From Rhodobacterales bacterium HKCCE3408 (GTDB lineage: Bacteria > Pseudomonadota > Alphaproteobacteria > Rhodobacterales > Rhodobacteraceae): 64,000 bases of DNA. The translations under genes were made by a program, and so were the position numbers. The notes under the pieces are model-generated. The model searched no databases, was not told the origin of the DNA, and saw only the letters and a list, made by a program, of their open reading frames with translations. Positions 35,524 to 44,496 of this stretch are shown piece by piece (position 1 is the first letter of the stretch; the number at the start of each line of letters is the position of its first letter). The DNA lies in the NCBI GenBank assembly GCA_015689705.1, contig WVSN01000001.1, positions 248,001 to 312,000 on the forward strand, in the 5' to 3' direction.

Positions 35524-37059
35524 TCACCGGAACCAGTAATCCCAACCGGCGTGGTAAAGCGGCACCAGCGGATGCCCCTGGATCGAGTTCGGCTCGACCG
35601 GCACCGGCCCTTCGTCTGCGCCGAAGACCTGCGCGGACTCCCAGATGTCCGGCGTCAGGAACCGCAGGCCGTCGGGCAGGTCAGGCTCCCGGCCGGTGAG
35701 TTCTTCCGCGCCCGCAATGACGAAGCCCCAGTCGCCGAAGCTCGGCACGTAGACATGGTAGGGGATGGTCGACAGGCTGCCGCCCGGAATGGCCGGATTG
35801 CGCGTTTCAGCCAGCGTCTGTTCGACCGTCCAGAACGCCGCGCGGGCGAAGGTCGGTGATCCGGCCTGCGTGATGAAAAGCCCGCCGGCCGCCAGCCGTT
35901 CGGCCATCATGGCATAGAACTCGACCGAGTAGAGCTTGGAGATCGCGACCGAATGCGGGTCCGGCAGGTCGGCGATGATCAGGTCGTACGCGTCCTGATC
36001 CTCCGCGATGAAGGCCCAGGCATCCTGGTTGACGATGGTGACCCGCGGATCGCGCAACGAGCCGCCGTTCAGCGCCGCGAGATCGGCATGATCGGCGAAA
36101 ATTTCCGTCACCCGGGGATCGAGATCGACAAGCGTCACCTGGTCCACCTCGTCGTGGCGCAGCACTTCGCGCGCCGCCATGCCGTCGCCACCGCCAAGGA
36201 TCAGCACTTCTGAGCGGCGCGCCAGAAGGCCCATCGCCGGATGTACGAGCGCCTCGTGGTAGCGGTACTCATCGAGGCTGTCGAACTGGATCGACATGTC
36301 GAGGTAGAGCCGCGTGCGGTCGCGGAAGCGCGTGATGGCGATGGACTGGTACGGCGTCTCCTCACGCAGGATGACCTCGTCGGCAAAGAGGGCGGCATCG
36401 ACCGCGCTGACGATCCGCTCGCTGAGGCCGACGCCCAGGACGGCGATCGCGAGCAGCGCGCCCCAGGGCAGCCACAGCCCGCGCGGCAGCCGGTCGCGGA
36501 AAAGCCAGAGCGCGAGCCCTGCGACGAGGAGGTTCAGCGCGCCGAAAGCGAGCGAGGCGGCGATCAGCGACAGGTGCGGGATGATGAGGAGCGGGAAGGC
36601 GAGCGAGGCGGCGAGCGCGCCGATATAGTCGGCGGTCAGCACGTTCTCGAACCGGAATTCGGACGCGCCGATCTCCTTCAGGACGCGCGCGATCAGCGGC
36701 AGCTCCATCCCCGACAGCACGCCGATGGCGACGAGGCTAGCGTAGAGCGGCAGGCCGATCGCGTCCGTCCAGGCGTAAGAGAAGAAGACGAGCGGCGCCG
36801 CCGCCCCGCCGATCACCCCGAGTGCGATCTGCGCCAGCACGAACCCCCGCACCGGGTCCGCGACGAAGCGCGAGACCCAGGCGCCGGCGCCCATCGCCGA
36901 CAGGAACACCCCGATCACGAAGGAGAACTGGCGGATGGAGTCGCCGAGGATGTAACTCGACGCCGTCGCCGCGATCAGCTCGTAGACGAGCCCCGCGACG
37001 GCGACCGCGAAGGTGGCGGCGAGAAGCCAGCCGACCCGCGCGTCGGGGCTTTCGGTCAA
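35524..37059 (-). CDS. Membrane-anchored spermidine synthase-like protein
   Basis: This 511-residue protein has about seven membrane segments in the first 215 residues and then a soluble SpeE-like aminopropyltransferase domain. The AdoMet-type site GGGDGMAAREVL, an acidic pair in LVDLDPRV, the DLPDPHS motif and KLYSVEFY are all present, so catalysis is plausible. Cytosolic spermidine synthases lack the membrane half. It is the last gene of a DUF4178-DUF4178-small peptide-DUF350 operon and overlaps DUF350 by 4 bases. Similar gene sets are known in bacteria and have been linked to envelope stress. No AdoMet decarboxylase gene is present here. Confidence 0.88.
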   Translation of the reverse strand: MTESPDARVGWLLAATFAVAVAGLVYELIAATASSYILGDSIRQFSFVIGVFLSAMGAGAWVSRFVADPVRGFVLAQIALGVIGGAAAPLVFFSYAWTDAIGLPLYASLVAIGVLSGMELPLIARVLKEIGASEFRFENVLTADYIGALAASLAFPLLIIPHLSLIAASLAFGALNLLVAGLALWLFRDRLPRGLWLPWGALLAIAVLGVGLSERIVSAVDAALFADEVILREETPYQSIAITRFRDRTRLYLDMSIQFDSLDEYRYHEALVHPAMGLLARRSEVLILGGGDGMAAREVLRHDEVDQVTLVDLDPRVTEIFADHADLAALNGGSLRDPRVTIVNQDAWAFIAEDQDAYDLIIADLPDPHSVAISKLYSVEFYAMMAERLAAGGLFITQAGSPTFARAAFWTVEQTLAETRNPAIPGGSLSTIPYHVYVPSFGDWGFVIAGAEELTGREPDLPDGLRFLTPDIWESAQVFGADEGPVPVEPNSIQGHPLVPLYHAGWDYWFR

Positions 37060-37274
37060 GACAGGATGACGGCGGCGATGATGATCGCCATGGCGATGAA
37101 GATCGCGGCGATCAGGATGGCCAGCGCCATATTATGATCCTCCTCGATCTCCTTCACGACCGGGAACGGGGTCAGCCAGTCGATCACCTTCCAGCTGACC
37201 CACAGCATGATCCCGCCAAGCGCGGTGTAGAAGATGGTCGAGATCACTTCGGAAATCAGTATCGCGTCGAACAT
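37056..37274 (-). CDS. DUF350 small membrane protein (72 aa)
   Basis: This is a two-helix membrane protein, with helices at about residues 10-32 and 48-71. The short polar loop contains FPVVKEIEEDHNMALAIL, the conserved segment of the DUF350 (YjfL-like) family. The function of DUF350 is not established; it recurs next to DUF4178, SpeE-like and PspA-type genes. It lies 18 bases downstream of the 57-residue membrane peptide gene and overlaps the SpeE-like gene. Confidence 0.88.
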   Translation of the reverse strand: MFDAILISEVISTIFYTALGGIMLWVSWKVIDWLTPFPVVKEIEEDHNMALAILIAAIFIAMAIIIAAVILS

Positions 37275-37292
37275 GGCGTCATCCCTCTTGCG

Positions 37293-37466
37293 TCATTTGA
37301 TCCGTCCGCCCCCGAACACAACGCTGCCCGGCGATCCGGTCCGGATCGAGGCTGCCTGTGCGGCGAGGTCACGGCTTTCCCGACCGATCCCGTAGTACGA
37401 CAGATACCCGGCCCCGAGTAGGAGCGCGAGGCAACCGGCGAGAAACACGATGCGGAAGGGGTTCAT
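37293..37466 (-). CDS. 57-residue membrane peptide in the DUF4178/DUF350 operon
   Basis: This short gene lies exactly between DUF4178 and DUF350. Its ATG (37466) directly abuts the upstream TGA, giving TGAATG, a typical reinitiation arrangement. The peptide starts MNPFRIVFLAGCLALLLGAG, one membrane helix, followed by a polar tail with GIGRESRDLAAQAAS and ending GGGRIK. No family is recognised. Its position in a tightly packed operon makes it very likely real. Confidence 0.75.
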   Translation of the reverse strand: MNPFRIVFLAGCLALLLGAGYLSYYGIGRESRDLAAQAASIRTGSPGSVVFGGGRIK

Positions 37467-38759
37467 TCAGTCGTCATCCGTCCAGTCACTGTCGGCCCAC
37501 CGGCGTTTGGCATGGGCCGCGCGGCGGGCCACGAGAAGCCCGGCGAGCAGCGCGAAGAGCCCGGCTGCGCCGATGAGCCAGATCGTCACCGGTCTGCGCT
37601 CGCGGACAAGGATATTCACCTGGCTGATCGGCGTGGCGGGGTTGTTCCACGGCTCGACATCATCGAGCGCGAGGAACAGCGTATGCGTGCCCTGCGCCGC
37701 CGGGCGGAACCGGAAGCTCGTGCGGCCCGACCCCTCGGTCCAGCTGCCCTCGCTGTCACGGCCGGAATAGCGCTCGGCGGCGCGGAAGCCGGTGGCGAGC
37801 GGTTCGCCGTCCGGCCCGGTGACCTCGACCTCGAACGCCGCCCAGGCATTCGAGACATCCGGGTTGAGCGTCACCTCGACGAGCTGGTCGGGGGAGGTGA
37901 CGTCGAACTCGAAACTCTCCGGCAGGCTCTGGACCGGCACACCGGGGGCGGAGAGCACCCGGCTGCCGAGGCCCGAGAAGCCGAGCGCGAGAACAAGCGC
38001 CGCGACGGCGAACCCGGCCAGGGCATTCCGCATGAACAGCTCGTTCGGCCACGCGACATAGGGCGTCAGCGGATGAGCCTTCGTCGGCCGCCCGACGCTC
38101 GGGTTGGTCCCGATCTGGCGGCATATGTCGTCGCGGTCGAGAAGGATGCTCCGCTCCACCTCGCGCTCCCGTCCGTCGCTTGCATAGGTCAGCATCGCGG
38201 TGTCGGACATCAGGGTGACGTAATCGGTCGCCGTGTCGATCTTCGGCACCCAGTTGAATTCGCCCTCGATGAACTCGATCTCGTATCGGCCACTTTCATA
38301 GTAGCGAAACCGCTCGCAGCGGAAGAACGCGCCCGGACGGTTCTCGGAACTTTCGACCATGGAGGTGGAAATCCACGACGGGGACGGGAGATCGCGCACC
38401 TTTCGGGTGAAAAGGTAATGGCCGTCCTCGGCGCTCAACCACGCGTAGCCGTGCGTCGGCGAGAAGAGCTGGTGGTCGGTCCACGTCCAGACCTGCCCGT
38501 GGTAGCGCTCCACCAGACCGAGCGTGCCGATGACGGTGAATGTCACGCCCTCGATCTCCAGTTTGTCCCCGATCTGGACGAGGCTTGCCGGGTGGTTGCG
38601 CTTCCCGATCGAGGTCAGGATGCGGTAATTCTCCTGCGGCTCGAGAACCGCGCCGCAATAGCCGCAGACATGCGCCGTCACGCGGCCGCCACCGAGGACC
38701 GACAGGCCCGCACCACACTGGGTGCAATTGATCGACGTCAGGCCATCGGCACGGGTCAT
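37467..38759 (-). CDS. DUF4178 protein with zinc ribbon and two membrane helices
   Basis: This 430-residue protein has an N-terminal CxxC...CxxC zinc ribbon (INCTQCGAGL and HVCGYCGAVL), then a DUF4178 beta-rich domain (about 40-200). A membrane helix lies near 245-265, followed by an extracytoplasmic beta domain (about 280-390) and a second helix near 395-418 with a short basic/acidic tail ending DWTDDD. The middle domain would face the periplasm. It overlaps the preceding DUF4178 gene by 4 bases. DUF4178 has no established biochemical role. Confidence 0.85.
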   Translation of the reverse strand: MTRADGLTSINCTQCGAGLSVLGGGRVTAHVCGYCGAVLEPQENYRILTSIGKRNHPASLVQIGDKLEIEGVTFTVIGTLGLVERYHGQVWTWTDHQLFSPTHGYAWLSAEDGHYLFTRKVRDLPSPSWISTSMVESSENRPGAFFRCERFRYYESGRYEIEFIEGEFNWVPKIDTATDYVTLMSDTAMLTYASDGREREVERSILLDRDDICRQIGTNPSVGRPTKAHPLTPYVAWPNELFMRNALAGFAVAALVLALGFSGLGSRVLSAPGVPVQSLPESFEFDVTSPDQLVEVTLNPDVSNAWAAFEVEVTGPDGEPLATGFRAAERYSGRDSEGSWTEGSGRTSFRFRPAAQGTHTLFLALDDVEPWNNPATPISQVNILVRERRPVTIWLIGAAGLFALLAGLLVARRAAHAKRRWADSDWTDDD

Positions 38760-39379
38760 CCGCGGGTCACCTTCAGCTCGAACGGATCGATCCACGCGCC
38801 TTCATACCAGGCGCGGCCGGTTCCGGTTTCCTCCTCCCAGAATTCTCCCGACAGCAGATAGCCCTCGGCGTCGGTGGCATTCACGAATTCATGCGCCTCG
38901 CCGATGTTCAGGATTTCGGGCAGCTCCCCCCGGATGGCGACGGCCGTGGCCCGGTCATGCTCGGTCACCGTGTAGGTGTGCCCGTTGTGCTGGATCTGCC
39001 GGCCGAGCTGAGGCGCGCGGTCGTCCGTCGGCCACTGTCCCTGGGGCACCGGGAATTGCGCGACGACGTCGCCCTCGTCGATGCTGATCCAGACGCCGCC
39101 GCCGGCCCCGTCGACGGCCCAGAGCTCGTCCCAGGTGCCGCGACCGTAATCGAAGCGGACATGGCCGATGATCCTGTAGTCGGTGCCGCTGACCTCGACG
39201 CTGTCTCCGCGATCCACCAGCATCGGGACGTCGTGCATCACGCCGTGATCGCCGAGCGTGCCGAGCGCATCGCGCGCCCGGAATAGCGTCGTGCCACAGG
39301 ACGGGCAGTCGAACATGCGCGTCGAGCGGGCGAGCGCGTCGAAGCCGTAGCCGCAATTCGGGCAGGTGAGATCTGTCAT
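38756..39379 (-). CDS. DUF4178 protein with zinc ribbon (207 aa)
   Basis: This soluble protein has a four-cysteine zinc ribbon (CPNCGYGF and CPSCGTTL) followed by a DUF4178 domain with repeated motifs such as YRIIGHVRFDYGRGTWDELW and an EFWEEETG end. I chose MTDLTCPNCGYG (ATG 39379) as the start, since sequence upstream is antisense to the helicase gene and not protein-like. It is the first gene of the leftward operon and diverges from the helicase gene at 39483 across about 100 bases. Confidence 0.85.
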   Translation of the reverse strand: MTDLTCPNCGYGFDALARSTRMFDCPSCGTTLFRARDALGTLGDHGVMHDVPMLVDRGDSVEVSGTDYRIIGHVRFDYGRGTWDELWAVDGAGGGVWISIDEGDVVAQFPVPQGQWPTDDRAPQLGRQIQHNGHTYTVTEHDRATAVAIRGELPEILNIGEAHEFVNATDAEGYLLSGEFWEEETGTGRAWYEGAWIDPFELKVTRG

Positions 39380-39482
39380 CGCGGGGCCGGGGCGGGGGAC
39401 ATGGCGCCACGCTACCGATCGTCCGCCGCCGCGCCAAGCCCGCGCCTTGCCTTTTCGGAACCCCGCGGGCAAGGCTGGCGCC

Positions 39483-41018
39483 ATGCCCGCACCCGCCATC
39501 GCCTTTTCCGACGACCAGGCCGAAGCCCACGACCGGATCGCCGAGATGCTGGCGGAAATGGGCATCGATCTCGACAACGAAACGCTGCGACCCGCCTCCG
39601 AGGGCAAGTCGCGAGTCATGGCGGTGACCGGCAAGGCGGGGTCGGGCAAGACGCTGCTTCTGGCCCATCTCGTCCATGCGCTCGAAAGTGCCGGCGTCGA
39701 ACTCGTCTCCGGCGACTGGGAGGGACGCAGGCGGCGCGACCGGCGGACGGCCGCCGTGCTTGCGCCGACGAACAAGGCCGCGAGCGTCCTGCGCACCCGC
39801 GGAGTCCCGGCAACCACGATTCATCGGATCCTCTACACCCCGGTCTACGACCCGGAATACGAGCGCGTTGCCGAGTGGCTGGCCGGGCAGGGCGAACGGC
39901 CAGAGATCGAAGGGCTGACCGAGGCCGCGCTCGACCGCGCCTTTGCCGTCTACCAGGCGCACAAATCGGTGCCCGCCGCCCTTGCCGCCGCCGGGCTGCG
40001 CGGCTCGGACTTCATCACTGGCTGGAAACGGCGGGAGGAGCCGCTCGATATCGGTCTCGTCGACGAAAGCTCCATGCTCGACACCCGCCAGTTCGAGGAT
40101 CTGCAGGAGATATTTCCCGGCCTGATCCTCTTCGGCGATCCCGCGCAGCTGGCCCCGGTGGGCGAGTCCGGGACGATGGTGTTCGACAAGCTGAAGCCCT
40201 CTGCCAAGCTCGATCTGGCGCGCATCCACCGGCAGGAGGCCGACAACCCGATCCTTGATCTCGCCCATGCGCTCGGTGACCCGAAGCTGACGTTCGAGGC
40301 GTTCGAACGGATGATCGAGGACGCCGCGCGAAGTGACGACCGGATCGTGGTGGCGCAGCGCGCTGACAGCGACCTGATGGCCCGCTCGCCCGTTCTGGTC
40401 TGGCGAAACGCGACCCGCATCCGGCTTCTCAACGCGTTCCGCACCGCCCACAACGCGCCCGAGGATCACCTGCTGCCGGGCGAACCGCTAATCTGTGACG
40501 GGATCGAGCTGCCGGTGAAGCATCGTCGGAAGCGCATCGACCTCGAGGCGCGGGGTCTCATCAAGGGCGCGCAGGTCATCTATCTCGGGCCCGGATCCAA
40601 ACCCGGCTTCTCGCGGCTGCACGTGGTCGGCGCGGAGAGCCCCCGGCTCGGTGCGGCGTCGATCGTCAAGATCGAGAAGCCCGACGAAGACGAGCCGTTC
40701 ATCCCCTTCGCCGCGCGTATGGGCGCGACATTCCTCCACGGCGCGGCGGTGACGATCCACAAGGCGCAGGGCAGCCAGTGGCCCGAGGTGCAGGTCTTTG
40801 CCCCCGACCTCTACGCCGCAGCACGGTCGGGCCGCGAAGAGGCGGGGCAGGCGCTGTGGAAGCGGCTCGCCTATGTCGCGATCACCCGGGCCGAGGAGCG
40901 GCTCATCTGGGTCACGCGATATGCGCTGTCGCGGCCGAAAGCGCCGCTCGGGATCGCGGATCTCGAAGTTTCACCGGCGCCGCTGGCGCTGGACGCGGAG
41001 GAGGAGGCGGAGACATGA
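39483..41018 (+). CDS. RecD-like ATP-dependent DNA helicase
   Basis: This 511-residue superfamily 1 helicase has Walker A TGKAGSGKT (49-57), LAPTNKAA, the DESSMLD Walker B equivalent, a GDPAQLAPVG motif III and a C-terminal UvrD-like motif (TIHKAQGSQW and AITRAEERL). The middle holds a charged SH3-like part. It lacks the long N-terminal extensions of RecD2. The likely role is 5'-3' unwinding in repair or recombination. Its ribosome binding site is weak (AAGGCTGG). Its stop overlaps the SDR start (ATGA). Confidence 0.88.
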   Translation: MPAPAIAFSDDQAEAHDRIAEMLAEMGIDLDNETLRPASEGKSRVMAVTGKAGSGKTLLLAHLVHALESAGVELVSGDWEGRRRRDRRTAAVLAPTNKAASVLRTRGVPATTIHRILYTPVYDPEYERVAEWLAGQGERPEIEGLTEAALDRAFAVYQAHKSVPAALAAAGLRGSDFITGWKRREEPLDIGLVDESSMLDTRQFEDLQEIFPGLILFGDPAQLAPVGESGTMVFDKLKPSAKLDLARIHRQEADNPILDLAHALGDPKLTFEAFERMIEDAARSDDRIVVAQRADSDLMARSPVLVWRNATRIRLLNAFRTAHNAPEDHLLPGEPLICDGIELPVKHRRKRIDLEARGLIKGAQVIYLGPGSKPGFSRLHVVGAESPRLGAASIVKIEKPDEDEPFIPFAARMGATFLHGAAVTIHKAQGSQWPEVQVFAPDLYAAARSGREEAGQALWKRLAYVAITRAEERLIWVTRYALSRPKAPLGIADLEVSPAPLALDAEEEAET

Positions 41019-41737
41019 AGGTGATGCTGGTGATGGGCGCCTCGTCCGGGATCGGACGCGCCGTGGCGGAACTGGCGCTGAGCGAGGGCTGGCAAGTCGG
41101 CCTGTTCGCGCGGCGGGCGGAGATTCTCGACGGGATCGCCAGGGGAACCGAGAACGCGCTGGCCCTGCCGGGCGACGTGACCGACCTTGCCGCAGTCGAG
41201 TCCGCTGTCGCGGCGCTGGTCGATCGCTTTGGTCGACTGGATGTTCTGTTCAACAATGCCGGTATCTTCACGCCTCCGGGGGCCATCGACGAGATTGCGC
41301 CGGAGGACTGGCTGCGCTCCGTCTCGGTCAACCTGACCGGCATGTTCAACGCCGCCCGGGCCGCCTTCGCGCAGATGCGCGTTCAGGGCGGTGGGCGCAT
41401 CATCAACAACGGTTCCATCAGTGCGACGACACCGCGCGAGGGTTCGGTCAGCTACACGGCGACGAAGCATGGCGTCACGGGGCTCACCAAGTCGCTGGCT
41501 CTTGATGGCCGCCCGCTCAATATCGCCGTGGGCCAGATCGACATCGGCAACGCCCGCACGCCGCTGGTCGAGGCGCTGGAGGCGCGGATGGAGGCGGAAG
41601 GCAAGGCGCCGCCCGCCTCCATGGACGTGGCCGACGCCGCGCGCTCTGTCCTCTACATGGCCGGGCTGCCGCTTTCGGCGAACGTTCTGTTCCACACGAT
41701 CATGGCGACGCAGATGCCCTTCGTCGGACGGGGCTAG
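41015..41737 (+). CDS. SDR-family oxidoreductase
   Basis: This 240-residue short-chain dehydrogenase has MGASSGIGRAV at the N-terminus, NNAG in the core and the catalytic YTATK. The C-terminal part is of the SDR type that lacks a clear substrate hint. It is coupled to the helicase gene by an ATGA overlap, although no functional link is obvious. Its stop shares CTAG with the stop of the convergent TIGR02186 gene. Confidence 0.87.
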   Translation: MKVMLVMGASSGIGRAVAELALSEGWQVGLFARRAEILDGIARGTENALALPGDVTDLAAVESAVAALVDRFGRLDVLFNNAGIFTPPGAIDEIAPEDWLRSVSVNLTGMFNAARAAFAQMRVQGGGRIINNGSISATTPREGSVSYTATKHGVTGLTKSLALDGRPLNIAVGQIDIGNARTPLVEALEARMEAEGKAPPASMDVADAARSVLYMAGLPLSANVLFHTIMATQMPFVGRG

Positions 41738-42492
41738 CGACGCATGAGCTGGAAGGCGGCCGAGGCGGCCCATCCCGAGAGAACCGCGATCACCAGCGCA
41801 AGTATGCCGTAGGCGAGCGGTCGCTCGTGCGCGAGCGTGTAGATCACCCGTTCGAGTCCCACTTTGCGCACCGCGATGTCGGTCTCGAACATCGAGATGA
41901 CCTGGCGGTCGCGGGTCAGGAAGATACGCGCGCGGTAATCGCCTTCGGTCAGGTTCGCCGGCAGCCGGAAGCGGGTGTCGAATAGCGTCTGCTCGCGCAC
42001 CGTCACGGCATGTTCGCGCAACTGGTAGTATCCCTGGTCGGAGCGGATGCGGACCAGCGCGCGGGTGAAGTCGACCGGGTTCTGCACGCCCACATCTACG
42101 GCGCGGATCGCCTCGGGGACGGACACGCCGTGGCGCAGATCCTCGACCGCCGACATGACCTCGTCGAAGGGCGCGTTGGTGGCTACGGCGTAGAAGGTTG
42201 GCGCGGAGTCGATCTCGGCCGTCTCCACGTTCACCCAGATCCCTGCAATTCGTTCCTTGCGGCGGACGGCGACCGGGCGCGACGGCCCTTCGACGGTGAT
42301 GACAACACCCAGTTCCCCGGTGTCGGGGATCGGCGCGTCGCGCGAGACGGCGCCGAAGACGAGGATCTCGGACCCGTCAAAATTCGCCGTGATCGAGATT
42401 TCGTCCTGGCTGAGACCGGCGACGATCTCTTCGGTGGCGCCGGGTTGCGCAAGGCCGAGGACGAGGCAGAGGGCGATGACAAGGGGTTTCAT
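41734..42492 (-). CDS. TIGR02186 family membrane-anchored protein
   Basis: This 252-residue protein has a signal peptide (MKPLVIALCLVLGLAQPGATE), a beta-rich periplasmic domain (EEIVAGLSQDEISITANFDGSE..) and one C-terminal membrane helix (about 225-247). It matches the TIGR02186 family of alphaproteobacteria, usually found next to TauE/SafE exporter genes as here. It overlaps that gene by 4 bases. Its role is not established; it may be an accessory to the exporter. Confidence 0.85.
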   Translation of the reverse strand: MKPLVIALCLVLGLAQPGATEEIVAGLSQDEISITANFDGSEILVFGAVSRDAPIPDTGELGVVITVEGPSRPVAVRRKERIAGIWVNVETAEIDSAPTFYAVATNAPFDEVMSAVEDLRHGVSVPEAIRAVDVGVQNPVDFTRALVRIRSDQGYYQLREHAVTVREQTLFDTRFRLPANLTEGDYRARIFLTRDRQVISMFETDIAVRKVGLERVIYTLAHERPLAYGILALVIAVLSGWAASAAFQLMRR

Positions 42493-43412
42493 GGCGCCCC
42501 CGTCGCATCGATGCTGAAGAGCTCCGCCGGCTGCAGGAACAGATCGCCTGCGAGCCGCAGACTGACCGCGAGAACCATAAGCGCGAGCAGGATGCGCAGT
42601 TGCTCGGCCCGGAGCTTCACTCCGATCCGCGTGCCGACCTGAGCGCCGATCACCCCGCCGACCAGCAGGAGAAGCGCAAGCACGAGATCGACCGACTGCG
42701 TGGTGATCGCGTGCATCAGGGTCGCGAAACCGGTGACGAAGATGATCTGGAAAAGCGACGTGCCGACGACGACCTTGGTCGGCATGTGCAGCAGGTAGAT
42801 CATCGCCGGGACCATGATGAAGCCGCCGCCGACGCCCATGACCGCGGCGAGCACCCCGACCAGCGTGCCCACGGCCAGCGGTGGCAGAACGGAGATATAG
42901 AGACCCGAGGTCCGGAAGCGCATCTTGAACGGCAGGGCATCGACCCATCCGCGCCGGCGCCGTTCGGGCGGCGCAACCGGGCCGGTCTTGCGCGCCCGCC
43001 GGATGGCGCGCACCGACTCGATCAGCATGAGCCCGCCGATGATGCCAAGGAAGACGACGTAGCAGACCCGGACGAGCAGATCGACCTGGCCGAGCCGCGT
43101 CAGGAAGGCGAAGAGCTGCACACCGGCGCCGGCACCGATGACCCCGCCTATCGTCAGCACGATACCCATCCGGATGTCGACGGTTCGTCGCCTGAGATGG
43201 GCGAGCACGCCCGAGATCGACGAGGCGACGATCTGGTTCGCCCCGGTCGCCACCGCGACGACGGGCGGGATGCCGATGAAGAACAGCAGCGGCGTCATCA
43301 GGAAGCCGCCGCCGACCCCGAAAATTCCGGACAGGATGCCGATCAGACCACCAATGCCGAGCAGGACGAGCGCGTTGACGCTCACTTCTGCGATCGGGAG
43401 GTAAATCTGCAT
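42489..43412 (-). CDS. TauE/SafE family anion exporter
   Basis: This 307-residue membrane protein has about eight helices in two similar halves. Each half carries a glycine-rich GVGGGF motif (GIFGVGGGFLMTPLL and MGVGGGFIMVPAMIY), characteristic of the TauE/SafE family. Members export sulfite, sulfoacetate or other organosulfur anions. It is cotranscribed with TIGR02186. The upstream gap (43413-43526) holds a degraded copy of the intergenic repeat. Confidence 0.9.
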   Translation of the reverse strand: MQIYLPIAEVSVNALVLLGIGGLIGILSGIFGVGGGFLMTPLLFFIGIPPVVAVATGANQIVASSISGVLAHLRRRTVDIRMGIVLTIGGVIGAGAGVQLFAFLTRLGQVDLLVRVCYVVFLGIIGGLMLIESVRAIRRARKTGPVAPPERRRRGWVDALPFKMRFRTSGLYISVLPPLAVGTLVGVLAAVMGVGGGFIMVPAMIYLLHMPTKVVVGTSLFQIIFVTGFATLMHAITTQSVDLVLALLLLVGGVIGAQVGTRIGVKLRAEQLRILLALMVLAVSLRLAGDLFLQPAELFSIDATGAP

Positions 43413-43526
43413 GTCGCGGCTGGTCCGGGCTGTCGCTTATCCCTCTAGCGCCTGCCGCCGGTCATGGCCAGTCGCCGGACGCGCGCGGCGGGCGCGGGTG
43501 TTTCGCAAAGATCGCAGGCCGGCCGG

Positions 43527-44492
43527 TCATCGCTCCTTGACGTATGGCTCCCCGCCCGCACGCGGCGGAATGGCGCGTCCGACGAGGCCGGCCAGGATCA
43601 CCACGACCAGGATGTAGGGCAGGGCCTGCATGAACTGGACCGGGATCGTGATGCCGAGCAACTCGACGTTCTGGAACCGGTTTCCGACCGCGTCGAGGAA
43701 GCCGAACAGGAGGCACGCATAGAGCGCATGCCAGGGCCGCCATTTCGCGAAGATCAGGGCGGCCAGCGCGATGAAGCCGCGGCCGGCGCTCATCTCCTTG
43801 ACGAATTGCGCGGACAGGCCGGTCGAGAGGTAGGCGCCGGCGATGCCGCAGAGGATGCCGCAGATGCCAACGGCGGCGAAGCGCATGCCGACGACCGAGA
43901 TGCCGGCGGTGTCGACGGCGGCCGGGTTTTCGCCAACTGCGCGCAGTCTCAGGCCGAAGCGGGTCCGGAACAGCAGCCACCAGCTGAACGGCACGGTCAG
44001 GAGCGCGACGTAAACGAGGATCGAATGGCCCGAGATGATCTGCTCGTAAAGCGGGCCGACGACCGGGACCGGCATTAGCGCGTCGGCAAAGGGCAGGTGG
44101 ATGTTCTCGAACCGCGCCGCGCCCTGCAGAGCCGGCGTCCGCCCGCCCTGACCGAACCAGGTCTGGGATATGACCACGGTCAGCCCGGACGCGAGGAAGT
44201 TGATCGCGACGCCGGAGATGAGCTGGTTGCCGCGGAAGGTGATCGAGGCAAGTCCGTGGATTCCAGACAGCGCCACCGACGACCCGATCCCGGCAAGCAG
44301 GCCGATCCAGACCGATCCCGACACGTAGGCGACGGCCGCCGAGAAGAAGGCCGAGGCGAGGATCTTGCCCTCTAGCCCGATGTCGAAGATGCCGGCGCGT
44401 TCGGAAAACAGGCCGGCGAGGCACGCCAGAAGTAGCGGTGTGGCGAGCCGGACGGTGCTGTCGAGAAGCTGGAGGAGGGTGGCGAAATCCAT
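43527..44492 (-). CDS. Nucleoside-type ABC transporter permease
   Basis: This 321-residue permease is related to the NupQ/YufQ group and has about eight hydrophobic segments. Family features include FSERAGIFDIGLEGKI and the late PVQFMQALPYILVVVIL. With the next permease it would form the channel of a BMP-type nucleoside importer. It starts 4 bases after the other permease gene's stop and is the last gene of this leftward operon. Confidence 0.9.
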   Translation of the reverse strand: MDFATLLQLLDSTVRLATPLLLACLAGLFSERAGIFDIGLEGKILASAFFSAAVAYVSGSVWIGLLAGIGSSVALSGIHGLASITFRGNQLISGVAINFLASGLTVVISQTWFGQGGRTPALQGAARFENIHLPFADALMPVPVVGPLYEQIISGHSILVYVALLTVPFSWWLLFRTRFGLRLRAVGENPAAVDTAGISVVGMRFAAVGICGILCGIAGAYLSTGLSAQFVKEMSAGRGFIALAALIFAKWRPWHALYACLLFGFLDAVGNRFQNVELLGITIPVQFMQALPYILVVVILAGLVGRAIPPRAGGEPYVKER

Positions 44493-44496
44493 GGTC

